A stretch of 64,000 nt of DNA from JAJZQZ01 sp963790415 (lineage in GTDB: Bacteria > Actinomycetota > Thermoleophilia > RBG-16-64-13): positions 558,001 to 622,000 of the forward strand of contig CAWBOK010000003.1 in assembly GCA_963790415.1 (NCBI GenBank), read 5' to 3'. The position numbers were made by a program, and so were the translations under genes. Below, in pieces: positions 42,675-51,609 of this stretch (positions within the stretch are counted from its first letter, which is position 1; each line of letters begins with the position of its first letter). A model generated the notes under the pieces. The model was not told the DNA's origin and did no database searches. It saw nothing but the letters and a program-made list of their open reading frames with translations.

Positions 42675-43738
42675 GGTTGTTCTTTGTCTACTCGGGAGAC
42701 GAGAGCCAGGAATCGACCGTGCCGAAGGCGTTCTCGAAGAGCTACGACGACGCCTTCGCGCAGCGCGTGATCATGCATCTCACCAACGACGCCAACTTGT
42801 GCACGGGGTGCGCCAGCTTCTGCGAGCACTGCCGCGACCAGTACCCGATCCAGTTCGCCGAGGACATCGTCGGCCTGCTGCAGCTCCCCGCGCGGCTGCC
42901 GCTCTACATCGACGATTCCGACGAGTTCCTGCCCGCCCCCGCGGATATCGAAGAGCACGACGTCACCATCGTGATCAACGTGCACGAAGACCTGCTCTTG
43001 AGCCTCCCCGCCCTCGTGAAGCAGGCGGGGAGCCGCGCCATTATCTACCTTCAAGACGACACCGCCTGGCTCAGCCCCGGGGTCCGTCGACAGGTGCAGC
43101 GGATCTGCACTGACCTCGGGCTCGAATCCGCCTTCGCGAAACCCGCGTGTTCGCTCGACGCGCACGATGACCAGCCGGTTATCCGCGAGTTCCAGCGCGT
43201 CTACAAGATCGGCCGCCCCAAGATCGTCATCCAGAGCCGGGATGGGGTGATACGCGAAGCCCGAGTGGTGCAGAGCGCTCCCTGTGGGAACACCTACTAT
43301 GTGGCATACAACCTTGCCGGGCAGGAGATCGACAGAGATCTCAACGAGCGCGTGGTGGCCAAATACTGGCACGCGTTCCCCTGCGTCGGCTCCATGCTGA
43401 CCGATCCGGAATTGGGCGACAGTCTGCTGCACAAGGGCGGGTTCCTCCACTACGCCGCGGTGGATGAGGCGGTGGCGGAAGAGGCCCAGCTGAAGGAAGA
43501 AGCCGTCGCCCGGGGCGAGGATCCTCAGGAGTACGTGCTCATGCGGAGGCAGTCGCAGTTCGGCAGTGCGCCGTGTATCGCCAATCCGTTGGCCACGCTG
43601 AGGGAACTCGAGCGCAAGATCGCCCGCGGTGACGCCACGCCGAAGGATCTAGCCGCACGTGCCGATCTGAAGGCCGCTCAGGAGGGCGGGTCCGCCTCGG
43701 GCGGAGACGAACCGGCGGTTGTCGCTACCTGCGCCTGA
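42671..43738 (+). CDS. DUF166-family protein
   Basis: GTG 42671 overlaps the previous stop, giving 355 residues. Features are LFFVYSGDESQE at the start, a metal-type cluster LCTGCASFCEHCRDQYP, and QSAPCGNTYYVA with HAFPCVGSM later, so at least six cysteines could bind clusters. This matches DUF166, known mainly from methanogens and other anaerobes and once described as thymidylate-synthase-like; its biochemical role is unknown. Coupling to a siroheme protein suggests redox or cofactor work. The C-terminal 60 residues are charged and overlap the convergent ferredoxin gene by 61 bases. Confidence 0.72.
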   Translation: MRLFFVYSGDESQESTVPKAFSKSYDDAFAQRVIMHLTNDANLCTGCASFCEHCRDQYPIQFAEDIVGLLQLPARLPLYIDDSDEFLPAPADIEEHDVTIVINVHEDLLLSLPALVKQAGSRAIIYLQDDTAWLSPGVRRQVQRICTDLGLESAFAKPACSLDAHDDQPVIREFQRVYKIGRPKIVIQSRDGVIREARVVQSAPCGNTYYVAYNLAGQEIDRDLNERVVAKYWHAFPCVGSMLTDPELGDSLLHKGGFLHYAAVDEAVAEEAQLKEEAVARGEDPQEYVLMRRQSQFGSAPCIANPLATLRELERKIARGDATPKDLAARADLKAAQEGGSASGGDEPAVVATCA

Positions 43739-43944
43739 TCCTTCGACACCATCTCGATGGCGAAATCAGGACAGAGCCGTTCGCACAGGCGACATGAGGT
43801 GCAGGCTTCGGGATCTGACAGACGAGGTGTTCCCTCATCGTCCGCGGTGATCGCCCCCGCCGGACAGAAGTGGCTACAGATGCCGCAGTGTTTGCAGCGG
43901 TCCAGGGAGAACAGTGGGACTGTCGTGCGGGTCGTCTCGCTCAT
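43678..43944 (-). CDS. 2x[4Fe-4S] ferredoxin
   Basis: An 88-residue protein with two classic cluster motifs, CKHCGICSHFCPAGAI and CTSCRLCERLCPDFAI, each supplying four cysteines. The order and the LDRCKHCGIC opening resemble delta-type (KorD) subunits of 2-oxoacid oxidoreductases as well as free ferredoxins. It has a low-complexity C-terminal tail of about 20 residues, which overlaps the DUF166 gene on the other strand. It is the last gene of the long minus-strand run and may serve the siroheme protein opposite. Confidence 0.88.
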   Translation of the reverse strand: MSETTRTTVPLFSLDRCKHCGICSHFCPAGAITADDEGTPRLSDPEACTSCRLCERLCPDFAIEMVSKDQAQVATTAGSSPPEADPPS

Positions 43945-43971
43945 GGTTGCTCCATTGTAGCCCTAAGAGTC

Positions 43972-44559
43972 CTACGTGACGCCGACGACGACGCCCGCGG
44001 TGAGAACGGCGCCGACGGCGAGACCGGCAAGTACTTGGGTCAAGGTGTGCCGTCGTAGGTATATCCGCGACCAGCACACGCCGGCGAGTGCGGGCAATAG
44101 CAGGGTGGCGACGCCCCCGAACTGCCAGATCATGAGCACAGTAGCGCCCGCCGTCCCACCCGCGTGGAAGCTGATCTTCCATCGCGTTGTCACCGCGGTC
44201 ATCACACTCCCTGTCACCAGCGCCGCGGCCAGTGCTACCGCGAGGCTCTCGGGTCCGTCGGCAACTACCACCAGGGTCAGCGCTACAGCCGTGCAGACCA
44301 GGGAGACCAAGAGCGGGCGCAGGCGTTGTTCGCGGACGACCAGCTGGAAATCCGACACCGAGTGGGCACGCATCCGCCTGACGAGATCAAGGGTCGGCAC
44401 TCCGGTGCAGAGCCCGGCAGTCACGAGGGCCCACGCCACGCCTGCCGCGGGGGACGTCGCCCCCGTCAGACTCAGCGCCACGATGACGTAGGTGCCCACG
44501 AAGATGGGCTGGAAGAAAAGCGAGAGCGCTGTCGCGAGCCGGTTCACCGGACGCACCAC
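43972..44559 (-). CDS. PAP2-like membrane protein
   Basis: A 195-residue protein with about six hydrophobic helices. WKISFHAGGTAGATVLM and GVCWSRIYLRRHTLTQVLAGL correspond to the second and third phosphatase motifs of type 2 phosphatidic acid phosphatases (SxxH and SRxxxxxHxxxD). Here the final Asp is replaced by Gln and the first KxxxxxxRP motif is weak (REQRLRP). The fold is clear but catalysis is uncertain. It follows the MetE-like gene by 48 bases and precedes the ferredoxin by 27, on the same strand. Confidence 0.65.
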   Translation of the reverse strand: MVRPVNRLATALSLFFQPIFVGTYVIVALSLTGATSPAAGVAWALVTAGLCTGVPTLDLVRRMRAHSVSDFQLVVREQRLRPLLVSLVCTAVALTLVVVADGPESLAVALAAALVTGSVMTAVTTRWKISFHAGGTAGATVLMIWQFGGVATLLLPALAGVCWSRIYLRRHTLTQVLAGLAVGAVLTAGVVVGVT

Positions 44560-44607
44560 GGGGGCTCGAACGGCGCCCCCATGTGTGTGAGACGAACTCG
44601 TAGCACC

Positions 44608-45681
44608 TCAGAGCCGGGCTCGCAGCCAGAATGACGTCTCCGCCGCCAGAGAGAAACAGCGCTCGGCTGTCTCCACCGGAAGTGAGCCCGTGCCGCACGC
44701 GGGCGACACGAAGGAGGACGCCAACACGGAGTCGACGTCGGAGCCGCTGAGGCGGGCAAGGGCGCCGGCAGCGTCCACCATCCAGCCGCCGACGACCTCC
44801 GCGGTCAAAGAGAAGGCGCGTTCGTCGTTGGGCACGGCTCCCCAGGCCAGGATACCGCCCTCCGCCAGAAAGCCGGCCACCGCGTCGCCATGGCTTAGTA
44901 GGGAGTCGAGGTGGTCGGCGGCGTCGAAGTTCAGCACGTCGAGGGGCAGGTCGATCACCCGTCCCCAGTCGGTGCCGCCACACACGTGGATACCCGTCAG
45001 ACAATCGATCGCATCCAGGCACTCCTCGAGGGCGGGGAAGGCGATGGCCTCGGGGATCGAGACAAAGGCCGAACCCGCCTGGGTGAGCGAGGGTTCGTCT
45101 ACCATGATCAGACCCACAGAAGTCGGCGCCCAACGTGAAAGCAGGTCGGCCTGCCAGCGCGCTTTTGCCGAGAGCAGCTTGGTGGCTATGTCGCGGAAGG
45201 TGTCGTCGTAGAGGATGGCGCGCCGGTCCTCGAAGGGCACGGTGAGCCCGAAGGAGACCGGACCGGTGATCTGACCTTTGACGAAGGGTGGCGGCGTCTC
45301 CATCGAGGTCAGCGCCCGACCCAGGGTCGGCAGGGCGGCCGCATAGCCGGGCGAGATGGCGAAGGCCGCCGCGTCGCCGCTGTCTAGTCTCTCGAGGAAC
45401 GCGCCGATCTCTTCCGCCGCCGCGTCGAGCTGCACATATGCCCGCAGATCGGGCTCGTCTACGACCATGCCGGGCAGGCCCTCGCTGAACTGTACGTACA
45501 TGTTCTCCAAGTACGAGCGGCGGGGCAGCTGGGGCCAGGCGGGGATCTCGGGGGTCCGCTCCAGTACAAGCCTCATGGCTTCGGCAGGATCGACGTGGGG
45601 CACGGAGCCCACCGCCATCGCCGCGCAGCGTGGCGGCGCCACATGGTAGGCGGCCAGGCTGGGTTTGCGTAGTCCTCTCAC
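44608..45681 (-). CDS. MetE-like (cobalamin-independent methionine synthase C-domain family) protein
   Basis: GTG 45681 overlaps the transglutaminase stop (GTGA); the product has 357 residues. Starting AMAVGSVPHVDPAEAMRLV, it continues with PPFVKGQITGPVSFGL, VGLIMVDEPSLT, GIHVCGGTDWGRVIDLPLD and FVSPACGTGSLP, where His-x-Cys and the late Cys are the zinc ligands typical of the MetE/UroD superfamily. No folate-binding N-terminal half is present. Stand-alone copies like this occur in anaerobes and archaea, where the methyl donor may be a corrinoid. A role in methionine formation or another thiol methylation is possible. It is an odd passenger in a MoxR/DUF58/transglutaminase operon. Confidence 0.75.
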   Translation of the reverse strand: MRGLRKPSLAAYHVAPPRCAAMAVGSVPHVDPAEAMRLVLERTPEIPAWPQLPRRSYLENMYVQFSEGLPGMVVDEPDLRAYVQLDAAAEEIGAFLERLDSGDAAAFAISPGYAAALPTLGRALTSMETPPPFVKGQITGPVSFGLTVPFEDRRAILYDDTFRDIATKLLSAKARWQADLLSRWAPTSVGLIMVDEPSLTQAGSAFVSIPEAIAFPALEECLDAIDCLTGIHVCGGTDWGRVIDLPLDVLNFDAADHLDSLLSHGDAVAGFLAEGGILAWGAVPNDERAFSLTAEVVGGWMVDAAGALARLSGSDVDSVLASSFVSPACGTGSLPVETAERCFSLAAETSFWLRARL

Positions 45682-47987
45682 GACGCCGGGCTCCTTCTCA
45701 TCCAGACGACATGCGTGCCCGCGAGACGAAGAGACAGGCGCCGGGCGACGCCGGAGAGACCGTACCACGCGCACACGGTCCACCACCAGGTGCGCTCCCG
45801 GCGCAGGTCGGAAACAACTTGCCGACGCGCACGTTCCGCCGCCCTCACGTCGCTGTTCGAGGCCGCATGGCCTCCGAAGAAGACGGCCTGCGCCTGTTCG
45901 GCCACCGGTGAGAGGATGTCGGCCGCGCTGTCGCCGGCCATGACTGCCACTTCGTCGAGCGTGCTTGCGTTGGTCACGGGTAGACCCCAGTCGGCAAGAT
46001 CGGCGCGCAGGAGCCGGACGGAAGCCGCGAGCTGCTCGGCTGTTGAGCCCCTGCGCAGTCCCCGTTCTCGCACCCGCCGCCTCGCCGCAGGCCACGTGGC
46101 GAGGATCGCTGCGAGCGCCACTACTCCGGCGAGCGGCACGAGCACGCGCGACAGCGCAGAAGCACCCGCGGACTTCGCGCCGGGGACGGCGGCATTCGGG
46201 GGCAGTCGGTCGAAACGATCGAGGAGGGTGGGAGTGGTGGTCGCGTTCGTGTTCGACGGATCGTGAGGGAAGGGATCGTTGAATCCCGGACTGAAGGACG
46301 ATGCGCCCGCCAAGGGCAGGGCTCTTCCCGGCGTGGGGTCGAAGGGCAACCAGCCCTGACCCGGGAAGTAGGCTTCCACCCAGGAATGCGCGTTGTTGGT
46401 GGTCACTTCGTAGGTCTGTTCGTCGACTAGGTTGCCGGTGATGAACCCTACCGCCACCCGCGAGGGGATGCCGTTCAGGCGCAGGAGGAGGGCCATCGCG
46501 CCGGCGAAGTGCTGGCAGTAGCCGGTCTGGGTGTCGAACAGGAACGCGGCGATAGCCGACGACGACGAAGACGGCGGCACCTGTAGCGAGTAGCGGAAGT
46601 GCGTGCGCAGGTACTTCTCGATGCGCAGGGTCTGGTCGTAGGGATCGGTGGCGTCGCCGACGATGGTCCGATTGAGGGCATAGATGTCACGGAACTCGTC
46701 GTTCTCGTAGCGTGGACTCCAGGTCGTCTTCCACTCCTGCTCGAGGGAAGGATCCTGGCGCACCTGTTCCGCCGAGGACATAGGAAGCATCAGGTAGGTC
46801 TGCTGGTATTCCGATGGGTAGTCCCTACCCAGGCCCACGAGCTGATCCGGCCGTACTCGAGGGATCACTGCGGTCAACTGGTAGCCTGCGGGCGGCCCGA
46901 TGGTCTGGGAGGTGCTCAGCGCCCCGGTCTCGCTCGCCCATACAGAGGTGGGGTCGTCGAGGGTGAGGCTGGTCGGGCGTCCGCCCGAGAACAGGTAGCT
47001 GGTGGTCACTCCGCTGAGCTCGAAGCTCAGGATGACCTCTTCCCCCGGCGGCCGTGGCTCCGGAACTTGAATCGGCCGCGGACCGACCCCGTCGGGAACT
47101 CGGTAGCTGAAGGTGGCGTGGCTCGCCCATCCGCTGCCGGTGAACGCCTCGAGAGTGGTGGCCTTCCAGTACGTGGGCAGGGGCGAGGTCACCCGCATGA
47201 CGGGCTCGTTGTTCCCCGGATCGAGCAGCCGGGGGTAGTTCTGTCTCCAGTTGAAGACCGTGTCGCCTCCGCTGCCGGGTCCAAAGGGGTCCCACTGTCT
47301 CCAATCCTCCCACCCTTGATGCACGAGGCCGGGTTGACCGGCGAGAACGACGAGAGCCACCACGATCCCGATGCCGCCCAACCCCAGACCTGCCAGAGCA
47401 TCTCGAACCCCCCAGCGGCGGCGCGAGAGTCCCTGGGCGGTGACCAGCACGAGCACCGTGAATAGCAGGAAGGCGCCCGCCAGGAGGCGTTCGCCGGACG
47501 ACGCGTCAACCGTGAGACTCGCCCCGAGAACGGCCAGCAGCATGCCCGCCCCCAGCAAAGGCCTCCGAGCGCCGAGAGTGAGGGTCGCCGCCACTCCCAC
47601 CACCACGAACTCCCACACCAGGATGAGCAGCTTGAGTCCCGGCACTCCGGCCAGCGTCAGGGGGAAGATGTCGTTTGCGTAGGCAGCGATGCCGTAGTGG
47701 AACTCGCCGGCGTAGAATCGGTACTGGGCCTGCCACCCATCGATCTCGGGAGGGAGGGGGACGGCCAGCCGCATCACGACGTACACCCCCAGAGGCAAGA
47801 GCACCAACGAGAGCGGTAGCAGGCGACGGTGGATGAGCCCGGGCGCCCCCGTGACCACGCCGACCACAGCCACCAGCACGAGGGCACGTGTGGTAGACGG
47901 CTGCAGGATGCGACCCACCGAGATCGCGGTGGCGACGGCCAACCCCAGGAACGCGATTAGGTGGAGGAGCCTTCGGCCGATCCTCAC
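45678..47987 (-). CDS. Membrane transglutaminase-like protein (TgpA/DUF3488 type)
   Basis: A 769-residue protein. The first about 200 residues hold six or so membrane helices (DUF3488). A large extracytoplasmic domain follows, and a transglutaminase core has the triad Cys in TGYCQHFAGAMALLL, His in NNAHSWVEAYF and Asp in PFDPTPG. A helix and cytoplasmic domain end the protein. Proteins of this design accompany MoxR and DUF58 proteins in many bacteria. They are thought to process or cross-link cell-envelope proteins, but substrates are unknown. It shares ATGA with the DUF58 gene and GTGA with the MetE-like gene. Confidence 0.88.
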   Translation of the reverse strand: MRIGRRLLHLIAFLGLAVATAISVGRILQPSTTRALVLVAVVGVVTGAPGLIHRRLLPLSLVLLPLGVYVVMRLAVPLPPEIDGWQAQYRFYAGEFHYGIAAYANDIFPLTLAGVPGLKLLILVWEFVVVGVAATLTLGARRPLLGAGMLLAVLGASLTVDASSGERLLAGAFLLFTVLVLVTAQGLSRRRWGVRDALAGLGLGGIGIVVALVVLAGQPGLVHQGWEDWRQWDPFGPGSGGDTVFNWRQNYPRLLDPGNNEPVMRVTSPLPTYWKATTLEAFTGSGWASHATFSYRVPDGVGPRPIQVPEPRPPGEEVILSFELSGVTTSYLFSGGRPTSLTLDDPTSVWASETGALSTSQTIGPPAGYQLTAVIPRVRPDQLVGLGRDYPSEYQQTYLMLPMSSAEQVRQDPSLEQEWKTTWSPRYENDEFRDIYALNRTIVGDATDPYDQTLRIEKYLRTHFRYSLQVPPSSSSSAIAAFLFDTQTGYCQHFAGAMALLLRLNGIPSRVAVGFITGNLVDEQTYEVTTNNAHSWVEAYFPGQGWLPFDPTPGRALPLAGASSFSPGFNDPFPHDPSNTNATTTPTLLDRFDRLPPNAAVPGAKSAGASALSRVLVPLAGVVALAAILATWPAARRRVRERGLRRGSTAEQLAASVRLLRADLADWGLPVTNASTLDEVAVMAGDSAADILSPVAEQAQAVFFGGHAASNSDVRAAERARRQVVSDLRRERTWWWTVCAWYGLSGVARRLSLRLAGTHVVWMRRSPAS

Positions 47988-49294
47988 CTCACGCCCCCCA
48001 CTCCCGCGAGAGCGGTGTGAGTGACGCTGCCGAATGGTACAGAGGCGCCCGCAGGGATAGCCGCGCCCGGCTCGTTCGCGCTCAGGATCGCACGCAGGTC
48101 GTCACCTCGTCGTACGGTCAGACTGGGGACGCCGCCCGCCTGCAGGCGGAGCAGGAATGCGCGCCCCCGGTGGTCGAGCGATCCCGGCTGGGCGCCGGGC
48201 ACGAAGGAGGCCGCGTCGATGTAGACCAGGAACACGGGGACTCCGCGCTCGGCGAGCGTGATCATCTCGTGCAGTGTCGGCGGTTCGAGGATGGGCGTGA
48301 CCACCACCACCGCCAGTCCATGGGATAGGAGAGCCCGGTGCGCACGCAGACACGTCGAGACCGACTCGAGTGCGTCGGGCGTCGCTTCCGCCAAGGCAAG
48401 TTGGAGATCGTGGCGCGTATGCGCTCCCGCCTCGAACCGCCGGTCGTCGTCGGTCGAGCCATGCCGAAGCAGGGCAACGCCGAATCCTTCCCGGAGGACG
48501 AAGTCGCCCACGCTGCCGGCCACGGCTACGGCCGCCTCGAAGGTATTGTCCGGCGCGTCGCCCACCTGGGCCGACCGTGTGCCGTCGAGCACGACGATCA
48601 GGTCGGTACGGCTCGGCTCCTCCATCTCGCGCAGCATGAGCACGCCCGTCTTCGCGGTGCTCTTCCAGTCAATGTGGCTGAGAGGCTCTCCCGGCTGGTG
48701 TGGACGTACCCCACGCAGATCCACTGCGCTTGTGGCAGGCGAGGGCCGCGATCGGCGGCCCGCTCCCAACGACCCGCTGCCGAAGAAGACGCAACTGCGC
48801 AGCACGGCTATGTGGGGGAGCACGGTCACACGGAGGTCGCCCCCGAGAGTACGTCGACGGCGGGCTGCTCCCAAGGGGTCGGTGAACGTCACCTCCGCCG
48901 GGTCGACCACGAAGACGCCTCTGCGGAGCGAGGGCAGTTCCTCGGTCGAGACGTGCCGCCCGTGCGGGGGTAGGGGACTGACATCCACCAACAGCTGCAC
49001 TCCGGCCAGATTCGGCAGGGGCTGGGCCACGCGCAGAGGGGGCGTGGGCGAGAGCGAACGGTTGTGGAGATGGAACCGCATCTCGGCGGAGTCCCCGGCT
49101 ACGGGTTCGGGAGGATAGAGCGTCCGCTCGAGATGCAGCCGCGAGCCGGATAGTCGGACCACCAGGAGCGAGGCGACCACCACCACGGTCAGTGCGATGG
49201 CCACCAAATAGAGTTCATAGGTGCCAACCGTGCGGCCGCCCACGTAGGCGCCCGCCGCCACCATCAGTATGCCAAGACCGCGCAGTGTGGGCAT
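47984..49294 (-). CDS. DUF58 (VWA-like) protein
   Basis: The 436-residue protein has two N-terminal membrane helices and a long beta-rich part (LPSLRRGVFVVDPAEVTFTDPLG). The DUF58 signature GEPLSHIDWKSTAKTGVLMLREME comes next, then a von Willebrand A-like segment starting IVVLDGTRSAQ with the metal-site serine. Such proteins act with MoxR ATPases, possibly as adaptors for envelope complexes. It lies 9 bases after moxR and overlaps the transglutaminase gene, matching the conserved order MoxR, DUF58, TgpA. Confidence 0.88.
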   Translation of the reverse strand: MPTLRGLGILMVAAGAYVGGRTVGTYELYLVAIALTVVVVASLLVVRLSGSRLHLERTLYPPEPVAGDSAEMRFHLHNRSLSPTPPLRVAQPLPNLAGVQLLVDVSPLPPHGRHVSTEELPSLRRGVFVVDPAEVTFTDPLGAARRRRTLGGDLRVTVLPHIAVLRSCVFFGSGSLGAGRRSRPSPATSAVDLRGVRPHQPGEPLSHIDWKSTAKTGVLMLREMEEPSRTDLIVVLDGTRSAQVGDAPDNTFEAAVAVAGSVGDFVLREGFGVALLRHGSTDDDRRFEAGAHTRHDLQLALAEATPDALESVSTCLRAHRALLSHGLAVVVVTPILEPPTLHEMITLAERGVPVFLVYIDAASFVPGAQPGSLDHRGRAFLLRLQAGGVPSLTVRRGDDLRAILSANEPGAAIPAGASVPFGSVTHTALAGVGGVR

Positions 49295-49303
49295 TGCGGC
49301 AGC

Positions 49304-50308
49304 CTATCCGCTGGGGACCGTCACGGTGTCGACCACCCGCTGGATGATGCTCTCGGCTGTCTGGCCGTGCAGCCTGCCATCGGGGGAGAGGATGACTCTG
49401 TGAGAGAGGACCCTCACCGCCAGGTCTTTGATGTCTTTGGGCACGACGAAGTCACGCGCCCGCAGAAGGGCCAGCGCTTTGGCCGCCCGCAGCAAGGAGA
49501 TGCCGGCCCGCGGGCTCGCGCCCAGATACAGGTGGGCCTCCGCCCGGGTGGCCGTGAGCAGATCGATCACATAGCGACGCACCGCGGGAGCCGTCTTCAC
49601 GCGGATGGTGGCGTTGATCATGCTCAGCACTTGTTCGGCCGTGACCACGGAGCGCAGGCGCTCAAGCGGGTCGCCCGAGGTCTGGTCCGCCAAGAGAGAG
49701 GCCTCCTCGTCGGGTGACGGGTAGCCCAAGGACAGCTTCATCATGAACCGGTCGAGTTGGGCCTCCGGGAGGGGGAACGTGCCTTCGTACTCGATGGGGT
49801 TCTGGGTGGCGATCACCATGAACGGGGGCTCGATGAGGCGCGTGACGGCGTCGACGGTGGCCTGGCGCTCTTGCATGCACTCGAGCAGGCTCGATTGGGT
49901 CTTGGGGGAGGCTCGGTTGATCTCGTCGGCCAGCACGACGTTCGCGAAGATGGGCCCGGGCCGGAATTCGAATTCGCTGGTCTTCTGGTTGAAGATGTTC
50001 ACTCCCGTGACATCGCTCGGCAGGAGGTCGGGGGTGAACTGGACCCGGGCGAAGCGGCAGTGGATCGAGAGCGCGAGGGTCTTGGCCAGCATCGTCTTGC
50101 CGACGCCTGGAAAATCCTCGAGCATGACATGACCGCCGGCCAGGAGCGCGACCACGCAACTCTCCACGACTTCCTGCTTGTCGCGGATGACCGTGCCCAC
50201 GTTCGTGACCACCACGCGGGCGAGGCGCCCCACCTCTTCGATGTCCGTCTCGCGCAGGCCGAGGGCAGGCACGCTCTCTTCGGAGCCCTCGATCGAGTCG
50301 TTCGGCAT
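49304..50308 (-). CDS. MoxR-family AAA+ ATPase
   Basis: Start at ATG 50308, six bases after GAGGAG; 334 residues. Walker A is GVGKTMLA within LEDFPGVGKTMLAKTLA, and Walker B is VVLADEINRA. Sensor 1 is VIATQNPIEYEGTFPLPEAQLDRF, which is diagnostic of MoxR, and a C-terminal lid domain carries GASPRAGISLLRAAKA. MoxR ATPases act as chaperones that mature or insert cofactors into partner complexes. Here the DUF58 and transglutaminase products are the likely partners. It starts just downstream of the aminotransferase stop. Confidence 0.92.
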   Translation of the reverse strand: MPNDSIEGSEESVPALGLRETDIEEVGRLARVVVTNVGTVIRDKQEVVESCVVALLAGGHVMLEDFPGVGKTMLAKTLALSIHCRFARVQFTPDLLPSDVTGVNIFNQKTSEFEFRPGPIFANVVLADEINRASPKTQSSLLECMQERQATVDAVTRLIEPPFMVIATQNPIEYEGTFPLPEAQLDRFMMKLSLGYPSPDEEASLLADQTSGDPLERLRSVVTAEQVLSMINATIRVKTAPAVRRYVIDLLTATRAEAHLYLGASPRAGISLLRAAKALALLRARDFVVPKDIKDLAVRVLSHRVILSPDGRLHGQTAESIIQRVVDTVTVPSG

Positions 50309-50310
50309 GG

Positions 50311-51465
50311 TCAACTCCTCACGGTTGCCTTTGCTGCGATCTCAGTGCACGCTTCGATGGCAGCGTCGATATCCGCCGACACGGTGGCGTACCCGATGCT
50401 GAGACGGACGAGGCCTGTGTCGAGGGTTCCCGCCACGCGGTGGGCGGCGGGAGCGCAGTGGAGCCCTGCCCGGGCGGCGATGCCGAACGCGCGGTCGAGC
50501 ACGAAGGCGGCTTCGGTAGACGCCAGACCGCGGAAGGCCAACGAGACGACCGGGGCCGCGGGTTGTCCGGGTCGCGCGCCGTAGAGCCGGATGCCCTCGA
50601 TCTCGGCGAGAGCGCTCCGCAGGCGCTGCGCATGTGTGTCTTCGCGGGCTCCGATCGTTTCCACCCCCTGGCTGAGCACCACGCCGACGCCGGCGGTCAG
50701 CCCCGCTATTCCCGGGGTGTTCGGGGTGCCGGCCTCGTAGCGGTCGGGCAACTCGTCAGGAGGGTCCGGCGAGGCCGAATCGGTGCCCGAGCCACCTTCT
50801 ACCAGGGTGTCGAGATCCAAGTCCGGGCCCACGTAGAGCGCGCCGACTCCCTGTGGCCCCAGCAGTCCTTTGTGTCCCGGCAGGGCGAGGAGATCGATGC
50901 ACATGCGCTCCACGTCGAGCGTGCGGGATCCCGCGGTCTGGGAAGCATCCACGAGGAGAGGCACGCCTCGCTCGCGCAGTGCCGGGCCCACCTCCTCGAT
51001 CGGAAGCAGTGTTCCGAGCACGTTCGAGGCGTGCGTGAGCGCGACGAGCCGGGTGTCCGGCCTGAGCGCGGCCAGGACGTCGTCGGGGTCGGTGCTGCCG
51101 TCCGTTGAGCAGGGCACCTCCGTGACCCGCACGCCGAGATTCTTCAGTGTTTCCAGCGGGCGTACTACGGCGTTGTGCTCTATCGACGAGGTGACCACGT
51201 GGCCTCCCCCGCCGAGCAGTCCCTTCAACGCCAGGTTCAGCGCGTGGGTGGCGTTCAGCGCGAAGACCACTCGGGCTTCGTCGCGGATGCCGCAGAGCGT
51301 GGCGATCGCCCGGCGGGCCCGCAACAGCACGCGCCCCGCCTCGAGCGCCGTGTCATACGCACCTCGGCCGGGATTGGCACAGATGGAGGTGAGGGCGTGC
51401 TCGACAGCCTCCACCACTTCGGGCGGCTTGGGACAAGAGGTGGCTGCGTTGTCAAGATATATCAT
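50311..51465 (-). CDS. Class V aminotransferase / cysteine desulfurase-family enzyme
   Basis: A 384-residue pyridoxal-phosphate enzyme beginning IYLDNAATSCPKP. It has ALNATHALNLAL, TSSIEHNAVVRPLE with the stacking His, and VDASQTAGSRTLD. LALPGHKGLLGPQG holds the Schiff-base Lys, and a late Cys lies in ARAGLHCAPAAH. It belongs to the SufS/CsdB-like subgroup often called cysteine desulfurase family protein (YEAGTPNTPGIAG). Substrate could be cysteine, selenocysteine or another amino acid. A canonical iscS is at 36.0 kb, so this is a second, divergent copy. It heads the minus-strand operon. Confidence 0.85.
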   Translation of the reverse strand: MIYLDNAATSCPKPPEVVEAVEHALTSICANPGRGAYDTALEAGRVLLRARRAIATLCGIRDEARVVFALNATHALNLALKGLLGGGGHVVTSSIEHNAVVRPLETLKNLGVRVTEVPCSTDGSTDPDDVLAALRPDTRLVALTHASNVLGTLLPIEEVGPALRERGVPLLVDASQTAGSRTLDVERMCIDLLALPGHKGLLGPQGVGALYVGPDLDLDTLVEGGSGTDSASPDPPDELPDRYEAGTPNTPGIAGLTAGVGVVLSQGVETIGAREDTHAQRLRSALAEIEGIRLYGARPGQPAAPVVSLAFRGLASTEAAFVLDRAFGIAARAGLHCAPAAHRVAGTLDTGLVRLSIGYATVSADIDAAIEACTEIAAKATVRS

Positions 51466-51609
51466 GGGCTATGGGCTCAAATGGCCACGGTCGGCGGCCT
51501 CGGGTCCCAGAAGCAGGCGACGTGTAGGGGGATTGTACCAAGGCGCATCAGAGGTCGTCCTGCCTACCGGTGCTGAGGGCGACTCTGGCGACCTCGCGAC
51601 GTTTCGGCC

